NCBI RefSeq assembly: GCF_026230105.1
Contig: NC_079479.1
Location: 34,627,385-34,691,384, forward strand
Length of the DNA stretch: 64,000 nucleotides
Origin: Diorhabda sublineata
Taxonomy: Eukaryota > Arthropoda > Insecta > Coleoptera > Chrysomelidae
Reading direction: 5' to 3'
Shown here: positions 11,301 to 20,292 of the stretch, piece after piece
How the letters are laid out: every line of letters begins with the position of its first letter
How positions within the stretch are numbered: position 1 is the first letter of the stretch
The notes under the pieces: model-generated
What the model saw: only the letters and a program-made list of their open reading frames with translations
Told to the model about the DNA's origin: nothing
Database searches by the model: none
Made by a program: the position numbers and the translations under genes

Positions 11301-13980
11301 TCTCGATGACATTTTCGTAGAAGGATTTGTCTTCTGCATCAAAATAGGCTTCAATTTCAGCAATTGTTTCTTCATTTGAACTGAATTCCTTACCGGCGAG
11401 CTTTTTTTGAGATCAGTAGATAGCCAGTAGTCACTGGAGATCAAATCTGGACTATAAGGTGGGTGAAGAAGCAATTCGAAGTGTAATTCGTTAAATTTAA
11501 CCAATTTTTCTGCAAACTTGGCTTTGGTAATCATATCTATCGACACTTCAACGTCAATACGTCGTGTGACTAACTAAAAACAACAATTTTTTCGCCAAAA
11601 ATCTACTTTATTCTTCAGTATAATCTCCTCCAAAAGAATACAATCATTTCAACGCTTCTATAGCTTCTCGATGACATTTTCGTAGAAGGATTTGTCTTCT
11701 TCATCAAAATATGCTTCAATTTCAGCAATTGTTTCTTCATTTGAACTGAATTCCTTACCGGCGAGCTTTTTTTGAGATCAGTAGATAGCCAGTAGTCACT
11801 GGAGATCAAATCTGGACTATAAGGTGGGTGAAGAAGCAATTCGAAGTGTAATTCGTTAAATTTAACCAATTTTTCTGCAAACTTGGCTTTGGTAATCATA
11901 TCTATCGACACTTCAACGTCAATACGTCGTGTGACTAACTAAAAACAACAATTTTTTCGCCAAAAATCTACTTTATTCTTCAGTATAATCTCCTCCAAAA
12001 GAATACAATCATTTCAACGCTTCTATAGCTTCTCGGTGACATTTTCGTAGAAGGATTTGTCTTCTTCATCAAAATATGCTTCAATTTCAGCAATTGTTTC
12101 TTCATTTGAACTGAATTCCTTACCGTCGAGCTTTTTTTGAGATCAGCGAATAGCCAGTAGTCACTGGAAGGCAAATCTTGACTATAAGGTGGGTGAAGAA
12201 GCAATTCGAAGTGTAATTCGTTAAATTTAACCAATTTTTCAGCAGACTTGGCTTTCGTAATCATATCTATCGACACTTCAACGTCAATACGTCGTGTGAC
12301 TAACTAAAAACAACAATTTTTTCGCCAAAAATCTACTTTATTCTTCAGTATAATCTCCTCCAAAAGAATACAATCATTTCAACGCTTCTATAGCTTCTCG
12401 GTGACATTTTCGTAGAAGGATTTGTCTTCTGCATCAAAATATGCTTCAATTTCAACAATTGCTTCTTCATTTGAGCTGAATTTCTTACCGGCGAGCTTTT
12501 TTTGAGATCAGTAGATAGCCAGTAGTCACTGGAGATCAAATCTGGACTATAAGGTGGGTGAAGAAGCAATTCGAAGTGTAATTCGTTAAATTTAACCATT
12601 TTTGCCATCGACTTGTGAATCGGTGCATTGTCTTGTTGTAGTAAACACCCCAATTGGACAATCAGACCGTTCACCTACACGAAATTAAGCGAAAAATAAA
12701 CAAAAAGGTTCTTTTCGATAGAGTATAACACTTTTAGAGCCAATGCTGAGCTTGTACAGTATTTTTTTTCGTCAAGAAGCAATGAAAAATTAACACAAAG
12801 AAATTGTTTTGAAAATAACAAAATAGCTTCACTTAAATGGCTGTCACTTGTTCCTGTCTAATCGAAATGTCACAAAATTTGACGCATAATCTTTTGAAAG
12901 TTGGTACTTCATAAACGTCATATGAATTTGACAACGTCAACGTCATCTGTGTGTCAATCACGCGACTTATTGACAGGTGTAATGCGTTCCTTTAGAAGGT
13001 CTTCAAGTGATCGGTTTTTATGTCGGTTTAAAAGATTAAATCAACTTGTAATTGTTAGATATTAATAAATTTGATGCTCAAGAGACTCCACGGCGTTTAC
13101 AAAGCTAAAGTTCGTTAAAAACTTGAAGAGTACGATGATCTAATTTTTAAAATTTTTCATTCCACAAGTTTTAGTTATAAAAAATGTCTTTACATGCCTA
13201 TTCTATCTCCCTAACCTCACTTCTCGTTTACCAACTACCATTTGATGAACTTTTCATCGCAGTTTTTAGCCGCCCCAAACGCTGGTTACCATTCAAGCTC
13301 ACGCTCGTAATTAATAGACAACCCTCGTATACAAATAAGATATTTTACGTAATTAAGGTCGTTTCACCTGTTAACCGGTTGATTACTTTTACCTGTTGGT
13401 AGATTCTGCAGTGATTGATCCAATGCACAGTCCCATAGCTACAGTAGACCTCGAAAGATAATTATCTTCGTATCTTATATGCACGTTAGTTATATTTAAC
13501 TGAAAATAATTCAGGATGTTCGTTATTAGATGTTCCGAAAAAGAAGAAGGTCCTCCTAAAATTTCATGATTATCCAAATCGGCCAAGGCTTTTCTCTTGG
13601 CAGCTCTGGAAAGCCTTTTATTTTTATCTTCGTCGAATGGTTCGTCTGTTACAACAGGTCCCGCAATGACGTGCACATCTTCTATGTTGATTATTATAGG
13701 TTGGTTCCACAATGTTGTCCACGGTATTTGCAGCCATACTTTACCGATGGTACCGGCACGTACCTCAATCGGTAACCTCAATTCGTACTAAAACAATACT
13801 AAATTATAACCCACATTGTAGTATATTCCTAATACTTACTAAAGCTTCGGGTTTCAATTTTAAATCGGTGAGTTGTACTAGACCAGAGAAAATTCCGACG
13901 TTCAAATTTTCTGTATCTAGATCAACAACGTATTTACCAAGTATTTGATTCAACAATCTGGCAACGGCGCCTTCCAACAT
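2021..13980 (-). CDS. Vps13: VPS13-family lipid-transfer protein, N-terminal ~700 aa (partial gene)
   Basis: Eight exons join in phase: 13840-13980, 13393-13787, 10422-10618, 8910-9358, 7598-7712, 6355-6683, 2360-2550, 2021-2302. VPS13 proteins are very long rod-like bridges that move phospholipids between organelle membranes at contact sites. The start has the chorein pattern: MLEG, then LGKYVVDLDTENL near residues 14-26, LPIEVRAG near 52-59, IPW at 68-70 and HIRYED at 150-155. Later segments (WWRYA..VLE, the ARQQA motif, IVDLGK, DNW) follow VPS13A/C order. The MLEG opening and LQIP resemble VPS13D and plant VPS13, so the paralogue is not certain. The ATG lies directly after an acceptor (TTTCAG), implying a non-coding first exon upstream. 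Exon 8 ends with a donor and two leftover bases, so the gene runs off the left edge. Introns hold mariner, LINE and satellite DNA. Confidence 0.93.
2360..2550 (-). CDS. Vps13: VPS13 coding exon 7
   Basis: Residues 543-605. PSIEEIELFFATENNPP corresponds to the FF helix region, and FNIKIPHVILPE to the family's I.AP.IIVPE strand. The acceptor is TTTCAG and the donor GTGAGT, with two bases carried over. The next intron is only 57 bp. Confidence 0.9.
2674..3627. repeat. Tandem array, 388-bp unit, ~2.5 copies
   Basis: GACATGAAATTTTGAAGGAT occurs at 2677, 3065 and 3453, giving a period of exactly 388 bp. The first two copies are nearly identical and the third stops near 3627. The array lies in the intron upstream of VPS13 exon 7, and each full unit carries the same meaningless 68-codon open frame. 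Confidence 0.93.
3628..4888. other. VPS13 intron, no gene seen
   Basis: AT-rich intronic sequence with several TTTGACA/TGACGT words near 3860-3930. No coding similarity, array or clear terminal inverted repeat was recognised. Confidence 0.6.
4889..5640 (-). repeat. Two-unit copy of the mariner-derived 365-bp repeat
   Basis: The words ATAATCTCCTCCAAAAG recur at 4922 and 5287, a spacing of 365 bp. On the minus strand each unit encodes the C-terminal end of a mariner transposase, including KFNELHFELLLHPPYSPDL. The right-hand unit extends further upstream into the QDNAPIH active-site region. The same repeat forms a longer array at 10667-12675. Confidence 0.92.
5611..6310. repeat. Flank duplicated at 12674-13245
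   Basis: The sequence after the mariner-derived units (for example AGAGCCAATGCTGAGCTTGT near 5673) recurs almost unchanged after the second array at about 12736. The match runs to about 6180 here and 13240 there. Shorter relatives of its TTTGACAACGTCAACGTCAT core lie at 6190-6300 and 6955-7150. It is therefore a dispersed element or part of a segmental duplication. Confidence 0.85.
6355..6683 (-). CDS. Vps13: VPS13 coding exon 6
   Basis: Residues 433-542. Starts after GTTTCAG with D-HTYNFRLGIIS and ends in VECIYDK, which matches the family's VIYD.. position before the FF helix. Contains the EAVIIEG segment that aligns with the family's (E)AKI..F.I.G. The donor GTAAGT is at 6349-6354, phase 0. 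Confidence 0.9.
6684..7597. other. VPS13 intron with dispersed-repeat fragment
   Basis: Intron between exons 5 and 6. Positions 6955-7150 repeat the TTTGACAACGTCAACGTCAT-containing flank described at 5611-6310. The remainder shows no recognised feature. Confidence 0.7.
7598..7712 (-). CDS. Vps13: VPS13 coding exon 5
   Basis: Residues 395-432. The FWSMLPSPERILLCEKIG stretch matches the family's W-rich turn followed by TPEEK..L..AIGY. The acceptor is TGAAG, which is weak, and the donor GTAAGA with one base carried over. Both phases agree with the neighbouring exons. Confidence 0.85.
7890..8875 (-). mobile_element. Degenerate mariner transposase copy
   Basis: The minus strand shows, in order, an N-terminal ESHRILVEVYGEHALAERT segment (about 8800-8860) and HELKPRDVERRF, FLHRIVTGDEKWIHYDNPKR with the catalytic D, and STAKPNIHG (about 8400-8590). 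It ends with RIDELPERWEKVIASDGRYF (about 7985-8045). Frameshifts and stops separate the pieces. Nearly the whole transposase is represented, but the 5' terminal repeat is not seen. It occupies the intron between VPS13 exons 4 and 5. Confidence 0.93.
8910..9358 (-). CDS. Vps13: VPS13 coding exon 4
   Basis: Residues 245-394. Contains VNPMSAKIK (family FRPISA..K), a DWW.YA..AVLE motif, a basic RIKRVRRNYKQY helix and the ARQQA motif at the end. The acceptor is TTTTAG at 9359-9364, with a mariner end starting about 6 nt further into the intron. The donor GTAAGT is at 8904-8909, phase 0. Reading through the donor stays open into a mariner transposase, so a simple ORF overshoots the exon. Confidence 0.93.
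9367..9745 (+). mobile_element. Truncated mariner (irritans-like) fragment
   Basis: Starts with TACGAGG, the mariner terminal motif. It then encodes FLNRIFTMDETWGHFYDPK and, further on, PRPKKFRVQKSAGKVLASVF at 9525-9690, which is the middle of a transposase around the first catalytic D. The N-terminal and C-terminal parts are missing. The insertion begins about 6 nt from the splice acceptor of VPS13 exon 4 and lies on the opposite strand. Confidence 0.9.
9880..10290 (+). mobile_element. RTE-like LINE 3'-end fragment
   Basis: The plus strand reads RRTTLRWASFGKLRDVFKG, then KAFNQCVL at about 9935-10030. After a shift comes KMERSMLGITIW at about 10092 and KWTKRILDWRPRTDRRNP at about 10160. This motif order is typical of the C-terminal part of RTE-type reverse transcriptases. 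Frameshifts show it is dead. It lies in the intron between VPS13 exons 3 and 4. Confidence 0.85.
10422..10618 (-). CDS. Vps13: VPS13 coding exon 3
   Basis: Residues about 179-245. The joined reading S-K-W-R-P-C follows the family pattern of a polar stretch, W.PC, then a segment ending near YWN (here SLYWN). The acceptor is TTTCAG and the donor GTAACT with one base carried over. The upstream intron (10619-13392) is mostly the mariner-derived 365-bp array. Confidence 0.93.
10667..12675 (-). repeat. Mariner-derived satellite: 365-bp unit, ~5.5 copies
   Basis: Units end at the same stop codon at 10885, 11250, 11615, 11980 and 12345, exactly 365 bp apart, with a diverged partial unit at 10667-10884. 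Each unit encodes on the minus strand the last part of a mariner transposase: KFNELHFELLLHPPYSPDL, then SDYWL..DLKK. A +1 shift after DLKK is common to all units; the other frame reads KLAGKEFSSNEETIAEIEAY, the expected continuation. The leftmost full-length version (12345-12674) extends into LLQQDNAPIHKSMAK. The array fills most of the intron between VPS13 exons 2 and 3. Confidence 0.95.
12676..13329. repeat. Duplicated flank ending in a mariner terminal repeat
   Basis: Positions 12676-13240 match 5611-6180 closely. From there to 13329 the sequence differs and ends with ATTAATAGACAACCCTCGTA followed by TA, which is the outer end of a mariner element in minus orientation. No matching opposite end was found nearby. 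Confidence 0.8.
13393..13787 (-). CDS. Vps13: VPS13 coding exon 2
   Basis: Residues 48-178. It starts after TTTTAG with YELRLPIEVRAG and contains IPW, a charged linker rich in K and R (about 100-115), and NITNVHIRYED, which is the best VPS13 diagnostic in the exon. The donor is GTAAAA; two bases carry over and pair with the T that opens the next exon. Confidence 0.95.
13840..13980 (-). CDS. Vps13: VPS13 coding exon 1 (chorein start)
   Basis: This exon gives 47 codons from the ATG at 13978-13980. It holds the amphipathic N-terminal helix and the conserved LGKYVVDLDTENL stretch. A TTTCAG acceptor directly abuts the ATG, so the 5' UTR is split. The donor is GTAAGT at 13834-13839, phase 0. Confidence 0.93.
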
Positions 13981-14190
13981 CTGAAATATGGATAAAACAA
14001 TGTGTATATATGTATTTCGTAACTTGGTTCGTGCCTTGAAGGCAGGACGTTGAGCTGGTTATACCAAAAATTCATTCTGGGCCTTTTGGCGGATGTTCTA
14101 ATCCCAATCGGGTGTACCTCAACAATCCGGAAACGGTAGCCATCGCACAATAGGTCTTATAAGTCTAGAGCATACCGTTTCAGCTGTTAC
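13981..14190. other. VPS13 upstream intron or promoter side
   Basis: Short segment between the VPS13 start exon and the 365-bp satellite. It begins with the splice acceptor of the exon carrying the ATG. The non-coding first exon of VPS13 was not located. Confidence 0.5.
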
Positions 14191-17100
14191 ATTCGCCGAA
14201 ATGGGTTGAAAACTAGACGGGCGTTGGTTTGGCTTGAGAAATTGTTAATACAAAGCAAATACCAAGCCAGCGCTGGCTGCTAGTGGTTCGGACAGCGATT
14301 GCCTCGCGTGAACACGGCTTTACAGCGAATACTTCGGCTCGGGAGACGGTGGCATGTTACTTAAGCCAAGGAAGAATAGTGTAGATCTTTTGGACACGAT
14401 TAACTCAATGTTTCAGTACATTAGAGTGTGGTCAAAACAGAAAAACCGATTTAATACACACGACATGGTTGAATATGGAAAAATCTAATGATTTTCAACT
14501 GTTACAGTTTGTATGGCAGCTCGGCTTGGTCCCTGTTGTATAGACGAGGTCATTCATTCGCCGAAATGGGTTGAAAACTAGACCCACGTTGGTTTGGCTT
14601 GAGAAATTGTTAACACAAAGCAAATACCAAGCCAGCGCTGGCTGCTAGTGGTTCGGACAGCGATTGCCTCGCGTGAACACGGCTTTACAGCGAATACTTC
14701 GGCTCGGGAGACGGTGGCATGTTACTTAAGCCAAGGAAGAATAGTGTAGATCTTTTGGACACGATTAACTCAATGTTTCAGTACATTAGAGTGTGGTCAA
14801 AACAGAAAAACCGATTTAATACACACGACATGGTTGAATATGGAAAAATCTAATGATTTTCAACTGTTACAGTTTGTATGGCAGCTCGGCTTGGTCCCTG
14901 TTGTATAGACGAGGTCATTCATTCGCCGAAATGGGTTGAAAACTAGACCCACGTTGGTTTGGCTTGAGAAATTGTTAACACAAAGCAAATACCAAGCCAG
15001 CGCTGGCTGCTAGTGGTTCGGACAGCGATTGCCTCGCGTGAACACGGCTTTACAGCGAATACTTCGGCTCGGGAGACGGTGGCATGTTACTTAAGCCAAG
15101 GAAGAATAGTGTAGATCTTTTGGACACGATTAACTCAATGTTTCAGTACATTAGAGTGTGGTCAAAACAGAAAAACCGATTTAATACACACGACATGGTT
15201 GAATATGGAAAAATCTAATGATTTTCAACTGTTACAGTTTGTATGGCAGCTCGGCTCGGTCCCTGTTGTATAGACGAGGTCATTCATTCGCCGAACTGGG
15301 TTGAAAACTAGACCCACGTTGGTTTGGCTTGAGAAATTGTTAACACAAAGCAAATACCAAGCCAGCGCTGGCTGCTAGTGGTTCGGACAGCGATTGCCTC
15401 GCGTGAACACGGCTTTACAGCGAATACTTCGGCTCGGGAGACGGTGGCATGTTACTTAAGCCAAGGAAGAATAGTGTAGATCTTTTGGACATGATTAACT
15501 CAATGTTTCAGTACATTAGAGTGTGGTCAAAACAGAAAAACCGATTTAATAGACACGACATGGTTGAATATGGAAAAATCTAATGATTTTCAACTGTTAC
15601 AGTTTGTATGGCAGCTCGGCTCGGTCCCTGTTGTATAGACGAGGTCATTCATTCGCCGAACTGGGTTGAAAACTAGACCCACGTTGGTTTGGCTTGAGAA
15701 ATTGTTAACACAAAGCAAATACCAAGCCAGCGCTGGCTGCTAGTGGTTCGGACAGCGATTGCCTCGCGTGAACACGGCTTTACAGCGAATACTTCGGCTC
15801 GGAAGACGGTGGCACGTTACTTAAGCCAAGGAAGAATAGTGTAGATCTTTTGGACACGATTAACTCAATGTTTCAGTACATTAGAGTGTGGTCAAAACAG
15901 AAAAATCGATTTAATACACACGACATGGTTGATTATTAAAAATACTAATGATTTTCAACTGTTACAGTTTGTATGGCAGCTCGGCTCGGTCCCTGTTGTA
16001 TAGACGAGGTCATTCATTCGTCGAAATGGGTTGAAAACTAGACCCACGTTGGTTTGGCTTGAGAAATTGTTAACACAAAGCAAGTACCAAGCCAGAGCTG
16101 GCTGCTAGTGGTTCGGACAGCGATTGCCTCGCGTGAACACGGCTTTACAGCGAATACTTCGGCTCGGAAGACGGTGGCACGTTACTTAAGCCAAGGAAGA
16201 ATAGCGTAGATCTTTTGGACACGATTAACTTAATGTTTCAGTACATTAGAGTGTGGTCAAAACAGAAAAATCGATTTAATACACACGACATGGTTGATTA
16301 TTAAAAATACTAATGATTTTCAACTGTTACAGTTTGTATGGCAGCTCGGCTCGGTCTCTGTTGTATAGACGAGGTCATTCATTCGCCGAAATGGGTTGAA
16401 AACTAGACCCACGTTGGTTTGGCTTGAGAAATTGTTAACACAAAGCAAGTACCAAGCCAGAGCTGGCTGCTAGTGGTTCGGACAGCGATTGCCTCGCGTG
16501 AACACGGCTTTACAGCGAATACTTCGGCCCGGAAGACGGTGGCACGTTACTTAAGCCAGGGAAGAATAGTGTAGATCTTTTGGACACGATTAACTCAATG
16601 TTTCAGTACATTAGAGTGTGGTCAAAACAGAAAAATCGATTTAATACACACGACATGGTTGATTATTAAAAATACTAATGATTTTCAACTGTTACAGTTT
16701 GTATGGCAGCTCGGCTCGGTCCCTGTTGTATAGACGAGGTCATTCATTCGCCGAACTGGGTTTAAAACTAGACCGGCGCTGGTTTGGCTTGAGAAATTGT
16801 TAACACAAAGCAAATACCAAGCCAGCGCTGGCTGCTAGTGGTTCGGACAGCGATTGCCTCGCGTGAACACGGCTTTACAGCGAATACTTCGGCTCGGAAG
16901 ACGGTGGCACGTTACTTAAGCCAAGGAAGAATGGTGTAGATCTTTTGGACACGATTAACTCAATGTTTCAGTACATTAGAGTGTGGTCAAAACAGAAAAA
17001 TCGATTTAATACACACGACATGGTTGATTATTAAAAATACTAATGATTTTCAACTGTTACAGTTTGTATGGCAGCTCGGCTCGGTCCCTGTTGTATAGAC

Positions 17101-17375
17101 GAGGTCATTCATTCGCCGAACTGGGTTGAAAACTAGACCCACGTTGGTTTGGCTTGAGAAATTGTTAACACAAAGCAAATACCAAGCCAGCGCTGGCTGC
17201 TAGTGGTTCGGACAGCGATTGCCTCGCGTGAACACGGCTTTACAGCGAATACTTCGGCCCGGAAGACGGTGGCACGTTACTTAAGCCAGGGAAGAATAGT
17301 TTAGATCTTTTGGACACGATTAACTCAATGTTTCAGTACATTAGAGTGTGGTCAAAACAGAAAAACCGGTTGAAT
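14191..17375. repeat. Satellite array, exactly 365-bp unit, ~8.7 copies
   Basis: ATTCGCCGAA or its variants start at 14191, 14556, 14921, 15286, 15651, 16016, 16381, 16746 and 17111, so all eight spacings are 365 bp. The units are nearly identical and richer in G+C than the surroundings. Most carry the 14-bp perfect palindrome AGCCAGCGCTGGCT. There is no coding frame and no similarity to the mariner-derived 365-bp repeat. The array lies directly upstream of VPS13 and ends abruptly near 17375. Confidence 0.97.
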
Positions 17376-18129
17376 ATGGATTGTAAGAAAAAATCTCCTT
17401 GCTCGAGGTGAAAATTAGTGATTACCGCGAAAAATATCAGTACATTATACTGAAAACGGACCCCACGGGCTGTTTAACACTTTAACATGGATTTATTTCG
17501 ATTTTGACGTTTCAAATATTTAATGTTAAGTAGATTATGGGGTCTAGTAGGCCACCTTGAGGTACACCAGTTTTTTTTTCGTATTTATAATAACAAAAAA
17601 TTGAAATACTGAGAGTTAATTCAACAAGAATATAGTATAGATACAAAATTTGATTCCAGTAAAGAATAAAAAGAAAATTACAACTTCCAAACATGCTAAA
17701 ATAGGAAAAACAAATTATGAACAAGTTTCAGTATACAAAAAATTTTCTACGGGATTATTGTATAAAATATTTAAAACCAAGTTGAAAGATAACATATTTT
17801 TATGAACTTCCATAACGTGTGGAGGTTTCCCATTAATTTTATAACTAAAAATGATTTTTTACTATATTTTAGATGAAAATTTACCTTTAATAAATTATAT
17901 ATCCTCGTTTTTACTAACAATTATACAAGATTTTCGTTATATCATCACGAACATAGCACATGAAACCTTCGACGGGAGTTTATCGATTTCACTGCGAGTT
18001 TTCCTGACAGCTGGCAACTTCCATTCCGTACGCCGCCGGTGGGCCGACATCATAACCATTTAAATCGATACCTCTAAACATTTAAACACGAACCAACAAA
18101 GAAAACACAAAAAAAAATTTATTTTTCAT
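17376..18129. other. AT-rich spacer, no gene seen
   Basis: Intergenic or 5' intronic sequence. A 70-codon plus frame at 17851-18063 and a minus frame at 17512-17724 show no recognisable similarity and are of low-complexity composition. Confidence 0.6.
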
Positions 18130-18440
18130 GTAATTTCCTTTTAACTCTATAAACTCTTTCCAGCGATGCTTTTCTTGAGTCTGGGAACGGAAAATAGTCC
18201 AAGTGGGCTAAATCTGGTGCATGAAGTAGCAATTCAAACCTCAATTCATCAATTTTGGTCTTTGCAATACCGGACGTGTGTCTTGATGAAAAAGCACTCG
18301 ATTTTCTTGCTCAAACGTTGCATTAAGTCTGCACAATACTCTGCACGTTGATAGTTTTTCTTTTTTCAAGGAAATATCCCACGCGTTTCCCAAAAAAACG
18401 ACGCCTCGCAAATGGAACGGACTCTATCACGTCCTTGTCA
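18130..18440 (-). mobile_element. Mariner transposase remnant
   Basis: The minus strand reads RVLFHQDTRPVLQRPKLMN and, in a second frame, ELRFELLLHAPDLAHLDY. These match the DNAP.H to PYSPDLAPSDY region of mariner transposases. Stops and a frameshift break it, and the PYSP block is partly deleted. Confidence 0.85.
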
Positions 18441-20066
18441 CATTTTAATAATCCCCTTCCGGATGTGACGTCACACATAAACGAGAGAGAAAACAGCTGA
18501 TTAATTTTTTACTCATATTTTTATTAATTAATCCAATAAAATCAACATAGTCTAATATTCTGGATAACAAATGAACCAAACGACTTTTTATAGTTTTTTA
18601 TTCACATCTGATGTCACAAAACTTTTAATCACACTGGCCATTGTCCATTAGCCATTTTGTTAATACCCTCTCCGTGACGTAATAGATGGATGACCCCTTT
18701 ATATTCTAATTTCCTTGCAAAAAAGAAATAAGGAACTGAAGAAATTCGCCTTTCTACATCAGCTTATTTATAAAAAATTATTAGTTCGATAATAAATTCA
18801 CATTCCTCAAGTTTTTTTATCGAAATGTCGTCCGTCCGCCAATCAGATTGACGTCACGATTCATATACGTAACGGGATACACGCGCTCATGACGTGAACC
18901 ACGTGATTCCACCGTCTGCTTTAAATAATCGTTTAAATTTATATATTAAGATGGAAAAAACAATTTCAATTCGTTTAGTTAATAATTTACGTTCTAATTT
19001 TTTTTGGAAATAAATCGCTTCGGTTTACTTTTGAATATACAACAGATTTAAATGTCAATCGAGTATTCTAGACGGCTGCGATGTTGCCAGATTTTATTCA
19101 GATTCATTCATACATCAACATAGTTGGTATAATTAATCATTTGTATACTGATAAACTAGTTGGGTAATAGAAATGTTGTAATAAGGAATTTTTTCTGTTT
19201 ATTTTTTTATATCAAATTATGTCAAATTTTTTATGAAAATGAAAGAAAAAACTCCACATTTGGTATATCTGTTGATTCATAGCTCAATCTAAAATTATAA
19301 AAATGAATGTGCGATTTGTACAACGTTGCCAGATTTTGGTAAAAATATGTGCTTTCGGGTAAATCAAGTCTTGGACGTATATTCCATTATGGGAAAGGTA
19401 AGAAAAAGATAATGATATTTGATGATGAAAATTTTATTAAATTATAATACATTTTTACAAAAAGTTCGTTAAATATTATTTATCATTATTTATATAAATC
19501 TTTCATTAAAAAAATTCTTCTTTCAACTCAACCATATTCGTCGGAAGTATTTATTAGTTATACAGGGTGAAACAACGTAAGTCCAATGCAATATTAGGAT
19601 AATTGGTTATGTTGTATCGACTGTTTCGAAACGTAGTGTTTGGAATTCATATTAAAACTAAACAGTCGATTTTACACCACGTTATGAGAACAAAAAATGA
19701 CTTTTACTTCTCCTAGAGCTTTAGATCCACCTTCTACTGATCCACAGTAACAGTGGGTGGTCCAAATAATGCAGGACGTTAATCATGGGTCAAGTTTTTT
19801 GTCCAGCTTTATTTAACCGATACGAGTTGACTCAAACTGTGTCTGAAGATGATAAATCTGCTATCGAAACCCGCGAACGGTGAATATTGGTGCCGATAAT
19901 ATCAATAGTATAAAAAATAAATAGAATAAAGTTCTACAACGTGTTCAATAAATATTTTTGGTGAAATTGTAGCCTACACTGAAAATAATTATTTCTCTCA
20001 AGAGTCTCGAGTTACACTGTAAGTACAAAATGCCTATTTTTCGACGTTTTCACTTCGAACTGTAAC
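18441..20066. other. Spacer between VPS13 and the SLC22 gene, no gene seen
   Basis: AT-rich sequence with no supported coding region. A TATACAGGGTG word at 19559 resembles the end of elements such as the one at 47942-48305, but no opposite end was found. Confidence 0.55.
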
Positions 20067-20072
20067 TTTATT
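20067..20072 (-). terminator. Polyadenylation signal of the SLC22 gene
   Basis: AATAAA on the minus strand lies 23 nt past the stop codon of the transporter. This would give a very short 3' UTR. It is a sequence match only; a further downstream site is possible. Confidence 0.6.
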
Positions 20073-20094
20073 GTACCATAGAACTTCCCAGAAG

Positions 20095-20292
20095 TTATTG
20101 CAATCCAGAACAATTATTGTTCATTTTATTTTTGGGTACTTCCGCTATAGACATCCTACGGATTTCGTTTTCTTCTTTGATGGTACTCGAAAGGGGAACA
20201 CCGTGGGTTTCTGGTAGGATTAGTACACAAAGACCTCCGAGTATACCACAACCTGCCAAAACAACCATCGGTACGCTGGTGTGAAACGACGA
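20095..20292 (-). CDS. SLC22 exon 7 (stop)
   Basis: Residues 508-572 and a TAA at 20095-20097. Last membrane segment (VPMVVLAGCGILGGL), LPETHGVPL, then a charged cytoplasmic tail. The acceptor is TTTCAG, phase 0. Confidence 0.95.
   Translation of the reverse strand, partial: SSFHTSVPMVVLAGCGILGGLCVLILPETHGVPLSSTIKEENEIRRMSIAEVPKNKMNNNCSGLQ

Noticed and set aside
2021..13980. Assignment of the VPS13 gene to VPS13D
   Set aside because: The MLEG start and LQIP resemble VPS13D, but IPW..L..QP, the WW.YA..VLE block, ARQQA and VDLGK..DNW order follow VPS13A/C. Left as VPS13 family, nearer A/C.
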